A stretch of 64,000 nucleotides of DNA from CPC320 sp002684375 (GCA_965662545.1 CBFIHZ010000022.1:1-64000); one strand, 5' to 3'. Counted from the stretch's first letter, positions 52,955 to 62,568 are shown. The notes: generated from the sequence alone by a model not told the origin. Program-made: numbers and translations.

Positions 52955-53763
52955 CCCAGCCAAAAATGCGCATGAGCATTCTGATCCCGATCCTTTATAC
53001 GCTGTTTCTCATGCTGCCGATCTATTGGCTTGTGGCGATGAGTTTCAAGACCACTGGCGAAATTCTATCGGGGTTTTCCCTGTTTCCACAGACTTGGACC
53101 TTCGATAACTACCGGGTGATTTTCACTGACCCCACATGGTATTGGGGGTATATCAACTCGATTATCTATGTGTCTCTGAATACGGTGATTTCGGTAACAG
53201 TGGCGCTGCCTGCGGCCTATGCGTTCTCGCGGTATAGTTTTTTGGGCGACAAACACCTGTTCTTTTGGCTGCTGACCAATCGGATGGCACCGGCCGCGGT
53301 GTTCGCGCTACCGTTCTTTCAGTTGTATTCAGCGGTTGAGTTGTTTGATACGCATCTGGCCGTGGCGCTGGCCCATTGTCTGTTCAATATTCCGCTCGCG
53401 GTTTGGATTCTTGAAGGTTTTATGGGCGGTGTGCCAAAGGAACTGGACGAGACCGCCGCGGTTGACGGCTATAGTTTTCCACGCTTTTTCGTGACGATCT
53501 TTCTGCCGTCAATTAAGGCTGGTGTCGGGGTAGCAGCATTCTTTTGTTTCATGTTTTCTTGGGTTGAGTTGCTTTTGGCCAAGACTCTGACGGCTGTGGC
53601 CGCCAAGCCGATTGCCGCGACAATGACAAAAACCGCCTCAAGCGCGGGCTATGAGCTGGGGCTGCTGGCGGCGGCTGGAACGCTGACCATCATTCCGGGT
53701 GCGATCGTTATTTATTTCGTGCGTAACTATATTGCCAAGGGCTTTGCCCTAGGGAGGGTATAA
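52951..53763 (+). CDS. glpQ: Glycerol ABC transporter permease GlpQ
   Basis: 270 residues, MalG-type permease. PIYWLVAMSFKTTGEILSGFSLFPQTWTFDNYRVIF at the N-terminus and EAA loop PKELDETAAVDGYSFPRFFVTIFLPSIKAG near residue 150. Six membrane segments. The name follows the Sinorhizobium glycerol system. Its stop overlaps the glpU start. Confidence 0.9.
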   Translation: MTQPKMRMSILIPILYTLFLMLPIYWLVAMSFKTTGEILSGFSLFPQTWTFDNYRVIFTDPTWYWGYINSIIYVSLNTVISVTVALPAAYAFSRYSFLGDKHLFFWLLTNRMAPAAVFALPFFQLYSAVELFDTHLAVALAHCLFNIPLAVWILEGFMGGVPKELDETAAVDGYSFPRFFVTIFLPSIKAGVGVAAFFCFMFSWVELLLAKTLTAVAAKPIAATMTKTASSAGYELGLLAAAGTLTIIPGAIVIYFVRNYIAKGFALGRV

Positions 53764-54041
53764 TGCTGAGTTGGATGGCATGGACCTGGCCGACCGCGCT
53801 GGTGTTTGTCGGGATCTTCAGCGCGATTGCGGTGTTGGTTGTGATCGAAATACGCAGCCCTGGCGGAGCGGAGCGCAGGGGTATTCTGGGTCTGACAACC
53901 ACGCGGGGTGATCGGTTGTTTATCGCGCTTTTGGGCAGTGTATATATTTTTCTGGCTTGGCTTGGATTGATGGGAATGCCGCTTTGGTCGCCTTTGGCCC
54001 TGAGTTTACTCTGGGCGGTGTTTTGTTTTCGCAAGGTATGA
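53763..54041 (+). CDS. glpU: DUF2160 small membrane protein GlpU
   Basis: 92 residues, two or three hydrophobic segments (ALVFVGIFSAIAVLVVIEI and FIALLGSVYIFLAWLGLM). DUF2160 proteins occur as GlpU in the glycerol ABC operons. The function in transport is unknown; association with the permeases is inferred. Last gene of the operon. Confidence 0.85.
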   Translation: MLSWMAWTWPTALVFVGIFSAIAVLVVIEIRSPGGAERRGILGLTTTRGDRLFIALLGSVYIFLAWLGLMGMPLWSPLALSLLWAVFCFRKV

Positions 54042-54142
54042 AGCTTGACCGAGGTCTGACAAAAACTGCTTGGTGGAACGAAGTTTTTAGTATTTAATTT
54101 CATCAAGCGGTCAGAAGCGCCGCAAAATTACAGGACGACCCG

Positions 54143-54538
54143 ATGCGACAGAAAAAGAAAAGTGAATTTCTGACGGAAGTAGAATTGGAATTCATGACCG
54201 TGCTGTGGCAAATCGGTCGGGGCACCGTGCGGGATTTGATCGCCAAACTCGCTGCAGATCGAAACCTAGCCTATACGTCGGTTGCAACGATTATGCGTAT
54301 CTTGGAACAAAAAAACTTTGTCACCAGCGTCAAAGAGGGAAAGACATTTGTCTACACTCCGGTTCTGGCCAAGGATGCCTATCAATCGCGGTCGTTAAAA
54401 GACCTGTCTGCAAAACTGTTTGACGACACGCCGGCCTCTTTGGTGGCGCGTCTGGTGGATGATGACGGATTGTCGGAAGAGGCTTTAGAGGAAATTCGAG
54501 CACTTCTTGATAGGAGGTTAAAGAATGACCCTGACTAA
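54143..54538 (+). CDS. BlaI/MecI/CopY family repressor
   Basis: 131 residues. Winged helix LTEVELEFMTVLWQIGRGTVRDLIAKLAADRNLAYTSVATIMRILEQKNFVTSVKEGKTFVYTPVL is typical of BlaI. It overlaps the downstream M56 peptidase gene by 14 bases, so the two form a signal-responsive unit in which the peptidase would inactivate the repressor. No beta-lactamase or copper gene is adjacent. Confidence 0.92.
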   Translation: MRQKKKSEFLTEVELEFMTVLWQIGRGTVRDLIAKLAADRNLAYTSVATIMRILEQKNFVTSVKEGKTFVYTPVLAKDAYQSRSLKDLSAKLFDDTPASLVARLVDDDGLSEEALEEIRALLDRRLKNDPD

Positions 54539-55655
54539 TTACTTACTCAACGCTTATATCGACGCAAATATTTTATTGATCTTTGCCTTTGGTGTCTGGG
54601 CGCTGGCGCGTTTCATTTTGGGTCGATTTGGATTTTCACAGGCCTTTGGCTTGCAACTGAAACTGTTGAACGGGGTGTTTTTGGCGGTTGCCGTCAGTCC
54701 GTTTTTTTGCCTGGCGTTTGATCTGTTGATTGAGACGGGGACCGTGTCGCAATCCTATGCGGTGAGCCTGTCTGATATCGTCTTGGCGCAGTATCTCAAC
54801 GGTGGTTTTGCTATGCAACCCTCGCAATTGGAATATTTGCTCGGTATACGCAGTGAAATGATGACGGCGCTGGTCGGCTTTAATACGTTGGGCGCGATGT
54901 TTGTGGCGGCCTGCGTTGCCATTGGATTTAGCGTGGGGCTGTTCAGAATTTTACGCAGCATGATGGCGCTGAACAATATCATCGGCCGCAGCTATGAATG
55001 GCGGCAGTTTGGCAATTTGCATTTACGCCTGTCAGACACCAACCATGTGCCGTTTTCGACCCGCAGTTTGCGCCGTCGCTATATTGTTCTGCCCTCGGCG
55101 ATGTTGGGCCAGAGTGATGATTTAAAGATGGCTTTGGCGCATGAATTCCAGCATCTGCGACAAGGCGACGTCGAATGGGAAATTGCGCTTGAGGCGCTGC
55201 GACCACTATTTTTCTGGAACCCGGTGTTTATTTTCTGGAAACGGCAAGTGGACCAACTGCGCGAATTGTCCTGCGATCAACAGGTGTTGGCGCGCAACAA
55301 CTATGACGTAAAAGCCTATTGTGAGTGTCTTTTCAGGGTCTGCCGCAACAGCCTGCGGCAAGATTCGCGACAATTGGTTTTGATCTCTTCTGTGCCGTTT
55401 GCGCAGATCGACAAGTCCCTTCTTGGGGTCAACTCTGCCGCGTTTCTAAGGCGCCGTATGACGTCGGTTTTTGATGCGAAAAAAGTGCCGCAAGGCAGAG
55501 GTCTCTCGGGCGTTCTGAGTGTCTTTCTCATGGGGCTTGTGATCTCGATTTCGGTGGCAATGACGAACCAAGGCGACTGGAGCCAAGACCGGTTGATGTT
55601 GTCGGCGATCGTCAACCTTGAGCGTTTGCATGGGCCGACGCATTTTGGCGGCTAA
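54525..55655 (+). CDS. BlaR1-like M56 zinc metallopeptidase
   Basis: 376 residues. Four membrane segments surround the HEXXH zinc motif ALAHEFQHLRQGDVEWEIALEALRPLFFWNPVF (His-Glu-Phe-Gln-His near residue 207), followed by ELSCDQQVL with a further metal ligand. The C-terminal extracellular penicillin-binding sensor of BlaR1 is absent: after the peptidase there is only a membrane helix (VLSVFLMGLVISISVAM) and a short tail. So the signal sensed is not known. Translationally overlapping the BlaI-like repressor. Confidence 0.9.
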   Translation: MTLTNYLLNAYIDANILLIFAFGVWALARFILGRFGFSQAFGLQLKLLNGVFLAVAVSPFFCLAFDLLIETGTVSQSYAVSLSDIVLAQYLNGGFAMQPSQLEYLLGIRSEMMTALVGFNTLGAMFVAACVAIGFSVGLFRILRSMMALNNIIGRSYEWRQFGNLHLRLSDTNHVPFSTRSLRRRYIVLPSAMLGQSDDLKMALAHEFQHLRQGDVEWEIALEALRPLFFWNPVFIFWKRQVDQLRELSCDQQVLARNNYDVKAYCECLFRVCRNSLRQDSRQLVLISSVPFAQIDKSLLGVNSAAFLRRRMTSVFDAKKVPQGRGLSGVLSVFLMGLVISISVAMTNQGDWSQDRLMLSAIVNLERLHGPTHFGG

Positions 55656-55730
55656 AGCCTCGAAATCGTGAAGACCCAGCGTTGAACATACAGGGGCTTG
55701 TGGCGGCCACCCTTTGCGGTATGACGCCGG

Positions 55731-57527
55731 TTAGGCGTTCAAAATATCTTTAATTTTTGTCGAATATATCTCACGTAATTGACCAACGATGACCCTGTCC
55801 TCAAGTTTGCATTTGTTGATTTCTTCTGAAAAATCCACACTTTTGTAGGATGTGAGGTCTTGCGTGTTAAATCTGTTTGCTGCCGGTTCTTGACCCAGTG
55901 CCAGTTGCGACGAGACCGCGAGCAGCCAAGTTATTGGTGCTAAGTTCGATATCTCTGAGGCAAGCTGTATGCAGTGTTCGTACTTTTCATCCAAAAAACA
56001 TGCGAAGGCCGCATCTGATTTTCGTTTGTCACTATTGATCTGACCCTGCGGCACGGGATCGATTTCCAATGCCATCAGCGTCAGTTCACAGCCCAGCGAT
56101 ACATCGGTGCCAGACTTCAGTAGCGCCTCGCCGTATTGTTGTAAGATACGCGGGTCGTTCGGGACCTGTTCATAGGCCCGTTTACCATGTTCGACCGCAA
56201 GCTTCATGTCGCCCATCGCACCGTGGACCGCGGATAAAAGGCGGTGGCATTCGAAATCATTAGGGTCCATTTTGATCGCTGTATTAACCAGTTCCATCGC
56301 GGTGGGAAACAACTCGTCTGAGGGTGTGTCAGAAAACCCACGCGCCATCGCCTGACCAAGTGTGCACGCCTTCCAGGCGTAGGCTTGGGCGTTTTGTGGG
56401 TCGGATTTAATCGCGGCTTCAAACATCAAGAGCGCCTCGGCGTTTGCGGCGCGTTCAAATTGGTGATGTAACTCTTTTCCCCGCAGCAAAAATTCGTAAG
56501 AATTCATATTTTCTGTTGGTTTGCGTTTTGCCCGCTCGAGGCTTGAGACTTCAATTTCTCCCAGGATTTGATTTACAACAGAGCGGACGATTTCATCTTG
56601 CACCTCGAAAATATCATCCAGCACTCGGTCAAACCGCTTGCTCCAAAGAATTTCGCTGTTTTGCGCTGCCGACAAGGTGATCGAGACACGGACTTTTTTG
56701 CCTGCGGATCGCACGCTGCCATTGATCATATAGTCGACGTTAAATTGCTGGATCAGCTGCTCTATATCTGCGCCGCTTGCGCCAAAATTAATGCTCGATT
56801 GCCGCGAGATTACCGACAGCTGACGTACCATGGCAAGTTCAGTGGTTACGTCTTCAAAGATCCCATCGGTCAAAAAGGAACTGTCTTCATTTTTATTCAG
56901 ATTGTCGAAAGGCAAAATGGCAAGGCAGGGTTTGGTCTGAGAGGTGACTTCTGGACTTGTGGCCGCAGTGTCAACGCGGGCAGCGGGTTGACTGCCGGCA
57001 TTTGTTTCGACCGTGAACACTTCAAAGTCTGAGGCAATGTTCTTTAGGGTTCGGGTTCCGGCTGCTTTGGTGATCGAAGCCAGCTGTGTGCTGACCTGCT
57101 CACTGACTGTACGGGAAACCAGAATTTGGCCGGGGTTGCATTGGCTTTCCAAGCGTGCTGCGATATTGACGCCATTGCCATATATATTGTCTTGTTCGAC
57201 AATAACATCGCCGCTGTGGATTCCCACCCGCCATTCCAGCGCAATAAATGGATCTGCGTCAGGTGCGGTTTTATTGCGGTCATAGAGCGCGTTTTGAAAG
57301 TTTACGGCTGCGTTTACACAGTTTATCGGTCCTGCGAACTCGGCAAGAACCGAATCTCCTGCTGTGTGAAAAATCCGGCCACCCTGCTCGTGAATCACCG
57401 CGTCTATGATGTTCCGGCAGGTTTTCAGGCTGTCTAAAGTGCCTTCCTCATCTTCGCGCATATGTTTACTAAAGCCAACGCAATCGGTTGCCAGAATGCA
57501 TGCAAACTTTCTTTTTATATCACTCAT
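55731..57527 (-). CDS. Class III nucleotide cyclase with TolB-like and TPR regions
   Basis: 598 residues from ATG 57527. Class III cyclase domain (1-175): metal Asp in ILATDCVGFSKHM (D15) and HTAGDSVLAEF (D58), and the transition-state segment NIYGNGVNIAARLES. A linker leads to a TolB-like N-domain (AILPFDNLNKNEDSSFLTDGIFEDVTTELAMVRQLSVISRQSS, DYMINGSVRSAGKKVRVSITL), then TPR-like repeats (YEFLLRGKELHHQFERAANAEALLMFEAAIKSDPQNAQAYAWKACTLG). This layout is common in Rhodobacterales and rhizobia; the protein likely makes cAMP. No membrane segment, so it is soluble. Confidence 0.9.
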   Translation of the reverse strand: MSDIKRKFACILATDCVGFSKHMREDEEGTLDSLKTCRNIIDAVIHEQGGRIFHTAGDSVLAEFAGPINCVNAAVNFQNALYDRNKTAPDADPFIALEWRVGIHSGDVIVEQDNIYGNGVNIAARLESQCNPGQILVSRTVSEQVSTQLASITKAAGTRTLKNIASDFEVFTVETNAGSQPAARVDTAATSPEVTSQTKPCLAILPFDNLNKNEDSSFLTDGIFEDVTTELAMVRQLSVISRQSSINFGASGADIEQLIQQFNVDYMINGSVRSAGKKVRVSITLSAAQNSEILWSKRFDRVLDDIFEVQDEIVRSVVNQILGEIEVSSLERAKRKPTENMNSYEFLLRGKELHHQFERAANAEALLMFEAAIKSDPQNAQAYAWKACTLGQAMARGFSDTPSDELFPTAMELVNTAIKMDPNDFECHRLLSAVHGAMGDMKLAVEHGKRAYEQVPNDPRILQQYGEALLKSGTDVSLGCELTLMALEIDPVPQGQINSDKRKSDAAFACFLDEKYEHCIQLASEISNLAPITWLLAVSSQLALGQEPAANRFNTQDLTSYKSVDFSEEINKCKLEDRVIVGQLREIYSTKIKDILNA

Positions 57528-57825
57528 GACGATACCCAGATTGCCCATTTTCACGCAATTCTATTTAACAAATGGGCGCTGAGGAGCCTAGTTTTCATTC
57601 GACAGTGCCACGCTGTCTTTAGTATTCCCAAAAGACGCGTAGGGACACTGTGCTGACCATGCACTCACCGGCTGCGGTATACTTGAGACCGAGTAGATTG
57701 AGAGCACAATGTTTATTTATGGCAAAAGCTCAAGATCATCTTGGCATTTCAGAGACTATTTCTGGAGCTGAGGCTTCATCCCTAAAATCTGCCTGATGAG
57801 ATATGTAATGCGCTAGGATGGGGTG

Positions 57826-58302
57826 TTACTTTCTAAAACTGTCGAGACTGACAACCTCAGCGGCAGGGGCTTTTTCTTCTGGGCCTTCAGGCAGTTCCAG
57901 CTTTCCTAACAGGCTGTCGTCCGGTCCGACAGGTTCTTCTGTCTCATCGTTTTGGTTTTCAAACTTCAGCCCAAATTCAACGGATGGATCCACAAAAGTC
58001 TTTAACGCTCCGTATGGAATGTAGAGCGGGGCAGGGGTGTCGCCGAAATTTAGCGTCACATAAAAGCCGTTCTCGGTCACATCCAACCCGTCATACCAAT
58101 GTTGCATAACCACGGTCATTTCATTTGGGTACCGCTCTGCAAGCCAACCGGGGATCTCAACTTCTGGATGCTCTGTGTCGAAAGTGATGAAAAAATGGTG
58201 GTCCCCTGGCAGGCCATTGTCTTGGACACCATGCAACACCTGTTTGATCAGGTCGCGCATGGCCTGGTGCATCAGGTTGCCATAATCAATGCTCTCGCTC
58301 AT
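57826..58302 (-). CDS. sspB: SspB family ClpXP adaptor
   Basis: 158 residues. Core IDYGNLMHQAMRDLIKQVLHGV, HHFFITFDTEHPEVEIPGWLAERYPNEMTVVMQHWYDGL, VTLNFGDTPAPLYIPYGALKTFVDPSVEFGLKF are those of alphaproteobacterial SspB. The disordered acidic linker and the C-terminal peptide EVVSLDSFRK are the ClpX-docking tail. It delivers ssrA-tagged proteins to ClpXP; the tmRNA that writes the tag is in this same window at about 63440-63745. Confidence 0.95.
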   Translation of the reverse strand: MSESIDYGNLMHQAMRDLIKQVLHGVQDNGLPGDHHFFITFDTEHPEVEIPGWLAERYPNEMTVVMQHWYDGLDVTENGFYVTLNFGDTPAPLYIPYGALKTFVDPSVEFGLKFENQNDETEEPVGPDDSLLGKLELPEGPEEKAPAAEVVSLDSFRK

Positions 58303-58374
58303 TTTGATCCCATTTCAGTTTCTTTGGGATCATACGGCATTCGTTAAAAAACAAAAGCCCAGATGGTGCAAATT

Positions 58375-59655
58375 TTAGATCAAATTTATTATTCCGGTTG
58401 CAATTCCCAGCATTGCCATTCCGCATAAGGTGAGTTCCAATCCAGCTTTGAGACGCACTAATGCCCATGTGGCAACAGCGGTGAGTACAATGTTTAAAGG
58501 TACGAAACTTTCTATCGAAGGCGTTAAAATCTGCACCGGACCAAAGCTGTGTAAGTCGGTTTGGGTAAACCAAAGATGGACGGCAAACCAAAGCGATAAA
58601 CTGAAGATTACCCCGACGATTGCGGCTGTTACGCCCGATAATGCCGCCGTCAGCTTGGGTATGCGGCTAAGCTTGTCAAAATAGGGGCCAAAGGTAAAAA
58701 CCCATAAAAAACATGGGATAAAAGTCATCCACAGCGCAATTCCGCCACCGGCGAGCGCAAGCCAGATACTGCCGGCTTGAAATCCAGCTTGCATGGCGAC
58801 GAACTGGGTTACCAGTATGAGTGGCCCTGGTGTGGTTTCGGCCAATCCCAGCGCGTCGATCATCTGCGCTGTTGTCAGCCACTGAAAATCGGTGACGACG
58901 GTTTGGGTCATATAGGCCAAGACTGCATAGGCTCCGCCAAATGTCACAAGAGCCAAAGTGCTGAAAAATAATCCGATCTTGGTTAGAAAAACATGTCCTG
59001 ACAGATAAAGCGCAAACAGCGGTCCCGCCCAGAGTCCGCCCCAGATCAGCACGGTGCGCAGGGTCTGTGGCGCGGAGACGGTCGCCTCCGCAGGCGTATC
59101 TGCGACCGCGGCCGCGTGGCCACCCTGTGCGGTAAAGACAAAACCGGCAAGCGCCGCTGCGGCGATGACGGTCGGAAACGGGATGTCCAGCAAGTAGATG
59201 CTCATAAAAGCCAATGCGGCGATGGCAATATCAAACCGGCTGCGCAAGGCTTTGCGGCTCAGCTTCAGCAGGGCTTGCGCCACGATCACTACCACAGCAG
59301 CTTTGACGCCCAGGAACGCCGATTGAACCAATGGCAGAGTGCCGAAATAGGCGTAGATCAAGGCCAAAGCGGTGATCACGCAAGCGCCGGGCAACACAAA
59401 CAGGCCTCCTGCGATCACCCCGCCCGCAACCCCGCGCAATCGCCAGCCGCTAAAGGTCGCCATTTGCATCGCCTCGGGCCCCGGGAGTAACATGCAAAAT
59501 GACAACGCGCTGAGAAACCGCTGTTCGCTGATCCAAGCGCGCTCGTCGACAAGCTCTTTATGCATCAGGGCGATTTGTGCTGCAGGGCCGCCAAACGATA
59601 GCATCCCAATTCTGCCAAACACCCGAATAAAGTCGGAAATAGAAACTGGGGTCAT
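58375..59655 (-). CDS. chrA: Chromate transporter ChrA
   Basis: 426 residues, long-chain CHR family with two homologous halves. N-terminal SDFIRVFGRIGMLSFGGPAAQIALMHKELVDERAWISEQRFLSALSFCMLLPGPEAMQM and the repeat in the second half (IGLFFSTLALVTFGGAYAVLAYM, GLAETTPGPLILVTQFVAM) match the family. About ten membrane segments. AAGGAG lies 8 bases before ATG 59655. It exports chromate or, as the family may do, another anion. It follows the rhodanese-ChrB gene by 13 bases on the same strand. Confidence 0.92.
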   Translation of the reverse strand: MTPVSISDFIRVFGRIGMLSFGGPAAQIALMHKELVDERAWISEQRFLSALSFCMLLPGPEAMQMATFSGWRLRGVAGGVIAGGLFVLPGACVITALALIYAYFGTLPLVQSAFLGVKAAVVVIVAQALLKLSRKALRSRFDIAIAALAFMSIYLLDIPFPTVIAAAALAGFVFTAQGGHAAAVADTPAEATVSAPQTLRTVLIWGGLWAGPLFALYLSGHVFLTKIGLFFSTLALVTFGGAYAVLAYMTQTVVTDFQWLTTAQMIDALGLAETTPGPLILVTQFVAMQAGFQAGSIWLALAGGGIALWMTFIPCFLWVFTFGPYFDKLSRIPKLTAALSGVTAAIVGVIFSLSLWFAVHLWFTQTDLHSFGPVQILTPSIESFVPLNIVLTAVATWALVRLKAGLELTLCGMAMLGIATGIINLI

Positions 59656-59668
59656 GCTCTGGCTCCTT

Positions 59669-60481
59669 TTACCTTGGCCAATCATGGGTTTCGTTAACCC
59701 CGTCTCGGGCCCATAGATATAACATATCATACAGGGTCAACCCTGCAGCCAGTTGAGTGTTGTCGTTGCGATACAGTTTTGACAACCCGATAGAGAGCGC
59801 CAGCAGCCCAGCGGCTTGTGGTATTGTCTCGATCTGGTTGGTATCGGCGGCCCGGATGACCCGCGCCATGCGGGTCAAGGCCGCGCTGTGCAGCTCAAAG
59901 CGATCTAGCATCACCTCAAAGGTGCAAAGTGGGCCTTCATGGGTGATCTCACCCTGTTCGATATCAAAGGAGATAGCGTCAAACTTATCGGCAACTGCCA
60001 AAACCTCTGACGGTGGTACAAACAGAACGTGCGCGTCGGGGTCGATAAACCTGCGCAGTAGCCAAGGGCAGGCGATACGGTCAATTTTGGGGCGGTGTCG
60101 TGTAACCCAAAGCCCCGCTTGCCGATGCTTTTCTGGCAGGGCTTGGAGGCTGACAAGAGGCAGGCCTTGTTCACGCCAAGCGCAAAATCCGCCGCTCAAG
60201 ACTTCTGCCGGCATCCCTTGCGCGCGCAGAACAGCCGCTGCCCCATGGGAAACTTTATGGCCCTCTTGACACACGACGACTGTCTTGCCGATGGGTGTAT
60301 CCTGTGGCTTTTCCTGTAGCGTGTTCAGAATCGAGTGATGTGAAACGCGCCGTGACGATGGGATCAGCGCCGTATCACGCGCGTAATCTTCTGCAAGGCG
60401 GGTGTTGATGATTTTAGGCGCATCAAAAGTGCCAATTCTTTTGAACAATTGAGCACAGGAAATTTCGCTGAATGATGTCAC
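59669..60481 (-). CDS. Rhodanese-ChrB fusion protein
   Basis: 270 residues. The N-terminal half is a rhodanese domain (IINTRLAEDYARDTALIPSSRRVS, active-site loop VVVCQEGHKVSHGAAAVLRAQGM with the catalytic Cys near residue 73). The C-terminal half is ChrB-like (LWVTRHRPKIDRIACPWLLRRFIDPDAHVLFVPPSEVL, CTFEVMLDRF, AAGLLALSIGLSKLYRNDN). ChrB proteins go with ChrA in chromate resistance. The rhodanese active-site loop suggests a thiol/sulfur-transfer link. Upstream of chrA in a two-gene operon. Confidence 0.88.
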   Translation of the reverse strand: MTSFSEISCAQLFKRIGTFDAPKIINTRLAEDYARDTALIPSSRRVSHHSILNTLQEKPQDTPIGKTVVVCQEGHKVSHGAAAVLRAQGMPAEVLSGGFCAWREQGLPLVSLQALPEKHRQAGLWVTRHRPKIDRIACPWLLRRFIDPDAHVLFVPPSEVLAVADKFDAISFDIEQGEITHEGPLCTFEVMLDRFELHSAALTRMARVIRAADTNQIETIPQAAGLLALSIGLSKLYRNDNTQLAAGLTLYDMLYLWARDGVNETHDWPR

Positions 60482-61007
60482 GGCTCATCCTTTCTGAAAA
60501 ATGTCAGCGGATGCGTCGATTTGGCCTTGGCCTCACGGGGTGAACGCGCGCCCCATACTTAAGTACACTTTCACGAAGTGGGGATGGTCAAGGCTTTGAT
60601 TTTGCCATTCAGCGTGCCTTATCTCAAAGCGCAGTCTCTGCTTGGGTTTGTCTTATATCGGTAGGAAGCGTGAAACCGGGGGTGATCCTGGGACGCAAAG
60701 TTAAGAAGCCGGATATCCGTCTTTGCCATGCGCGCCCAAAAAAACCTGCGCAGCCTTGGTTGCAAATCGGTCCAAGTACAGGCGGCGGCCAGTTTATTTG
60801 CTGATTTCAATCATTATCCTGCCATTTAGCTTGGACATTAACATATTGGCGTGCGGTTTGCATCTCTGCGCCACAGGCTGGAATTGGTTCGTATTGCAGC
60901 ACCCTTAAGATTTATGTGCAGCCTAAATCTCATGCGCGACGGGTGTTGTACGGGTTAAGGACCTGGCAATCGGCGTTACCATCGCCACAAGAAATGAGGC
61001 ACCTATC
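60482..61007. other. Intergenic stretch without a recognisable gene
   Basis: About 525 bases between the divergent rhodanese-ChrB and ankyrin genes. Short frames exist but none resembles a known family; no RNA structure was noticed. Confidence 0.6.
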
Positions 61008-62084
61008 ATGCAGCAGCATATTTTCGCAGTGGCCGTTGTTTTGGCGGGTGTTCTGGGGCTGACAGGATGTTCTGAGCGTGAGCAGGCAACTGATGACCCA
61101 AGCTATGTGTTGCCGACCCTTCACTGGGCCGCGCAATTTAGTGTTGTGCCTGCAATTGAGAAAATTATAGCCTCCGGAGTTGATGTCGATGTGCGCAACA
61201 GTGCCGCGCAGACCCCTCTGCATCTGGCGGCACGCTTTGGAAACGTCAAAACCGTTGCTGCGCTGCTTTCGGCGGGTGCGGACATCAATGCGAAAGACCA
61301 AGACGGTATAACGCCGTTGCAAGTGACTTTGCGATTTGGAAAAGAGGCGCAATTCAAAACTCTGATGGCGGCGGGGGCCAATGTGAACCTGCGTGATGAT
61401 AGTATGCAGACGCCGCTGCATCTGGCCGTGATCTTTGATCGTTATGTCATGCTGGACAGATTGTTGAAATCAGGTGCAAAAGTGCACGCCCGTACTGCAA
61501 ATTCAGACATGGCGTTACATTTGGCGATTAAGAGAAATTCGGCAAAAGCTGTCAAAAGATTGTTGGCCGCAGGTGCTGATGCCAATGCCAAGGGGGCTGG
61601 GGGCGTAACGCCGCTGCCTCTGGCAATTCAGTATTCGACGGCCGATGTTATGACACGGTTGCTTGGCGCGCGGGCGAAAGTGAATGCCACGGATAAAAGG
61701 GGTCAGTCTGCACTATATCTTGCTGCAGGTGTGGCGCGGGATAAGACCCTGTTGTTGTTAAAACGGGGGGCGACGATCAACATGCGCACCAAAGCCGGGT
61801 TTACGCCACTTTTGAATGCCACGCGCACTGGTCATTTGGGAAATATGGAACTGTTAATCGCCAAAGGTGCCAAGGTGAATATGTCGAACAAATACGGTGT
61901 GACCCCGCTGCATTGGGCCGCCGGGTTTGGCAAATCTGCCGCTGTTATGATGTTGCTTGATGCCAAGGCAAATGTGAAGGCAAAGGATGAAAACGGGCGA
62001 ACCCCGTTTGCATGGGCTAAATTGATGGGTAATCTTGAGGGCAGCAAGGGATATTGGGCTCTCAATCGCGCCCAATACAAATAA
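61008..62084 (+). CDS. Ankyrin-repeat lipoprotein
   Basis: 358 residues. Lipoprotein signal MQQHIFAVAVVLAGVLGLTGC with Cys at 21, then about nine ankyrin repeats with the usual T-P-L-H-x-A-A and G-A-x-V-N-A/x patterns (TPLHLAARFGNVKTVAALLSAGADINAKD and so on) to the end. It is expected on the outside of the inner membrane or inner face of the outer membrane, where ankyrin arrays bind other proteins. GAGG precedes the ATG. Partner unknown. Confidence 0.9.
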   Translation: MQQHIFAVAVVLAGVLGLTGCSEREQATDDPSYVLPTLHWAAQFSVVPAIEKIIASGVDVDVRNSAAQTPLHLAARFGNVKTVAALLSAGADINAKDQDGITPLQVTLRFGKEAQFKTLMAAGANVNLRDDSMQTPLHLAVIFDRYVMLDRLLKSGAKVHARTANSDMALHLAIKRNSAKAVKRLLAAGADANAKGAGGVTPLPLAIQYSTADVMTRLLGARAKVNATDKRGQSALYLAAGVARDKTLLLLKRGATINMRTKAGFTPLLNATRTGHLGNMELLIAKGAKVNMSNKYGVTPLHWAAGFGKSAAVMMLLDAKANVKAKDENGRTPFAWAKLMGNLEGSKGYWALNRAQYK

Positions 62085-62215
62085 TGCCAAAAGGAACGCT
62101 CCTTTGGGAAAGTCAGATAGCACCTGTTGATGTTTCATTTTGATCTGAAATCGGGAATGGGCTATACGGAACCAAATCCGTGACTTAGGTCAAAAAACAA
62201 AACAGGAAGATAAAT

Positions 62216-62506
62216 ATGCCAAAAGTGCTTCAAGTGGTGATCTATACGTCGGTATCTGATGAGGAAAAACTTGCGGATTATGCCGCCCTTGCCGGGCCTG
62301 CAATGATGGCGAAAGGGGCGCGATTTTTGGCGCGGGGCCTGCCGATTGCAGTGCGTGAGGCCGGTCAGAAGACCCGCACGGTGGTGATCGAATGGCCAAG
62401 CATGGAGGCGGCGGATGCGGGTTATAACAGCCCCGAGTACCAAGCGGCCATCAAGGCCTTGGATGGCGGCGCTGAACGCGAGTTTCGTTATATCGAGGCG
62501 GTCTGA
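62216..62506 (+). CDS. DUF1330 family protein
   Basis: 96 residues, a small ferredoxin-like-fold dimer family. VVIYTSVSDEEKLADYAALAGPAMMAKGARFLARGLPIAVREAGQKTRTVVIEWPSMEAADAGYNSPEYQAAIKALDGGAEREFRYIEAV is the full-length pattern with RFLARG and VVIEWPSMEAA conserved. Function unknown. AGGA lies before the ATG. Confidence 0.88.
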   Translation: MPKVLQVVIYTSVSDEEKLADYAALAGPAMMAKGARFLARGLPIAVREAGQKTRTVVIEWPSMEAADAGYNSPEYQAAIKALDGGAEREFRYIEAV

Positions 62507-62568
62507 GCTGTGCTGCACGAAGTGCCATAGGACCTAACGGATTTGTAACATGGGGACGGTAGACAGAT

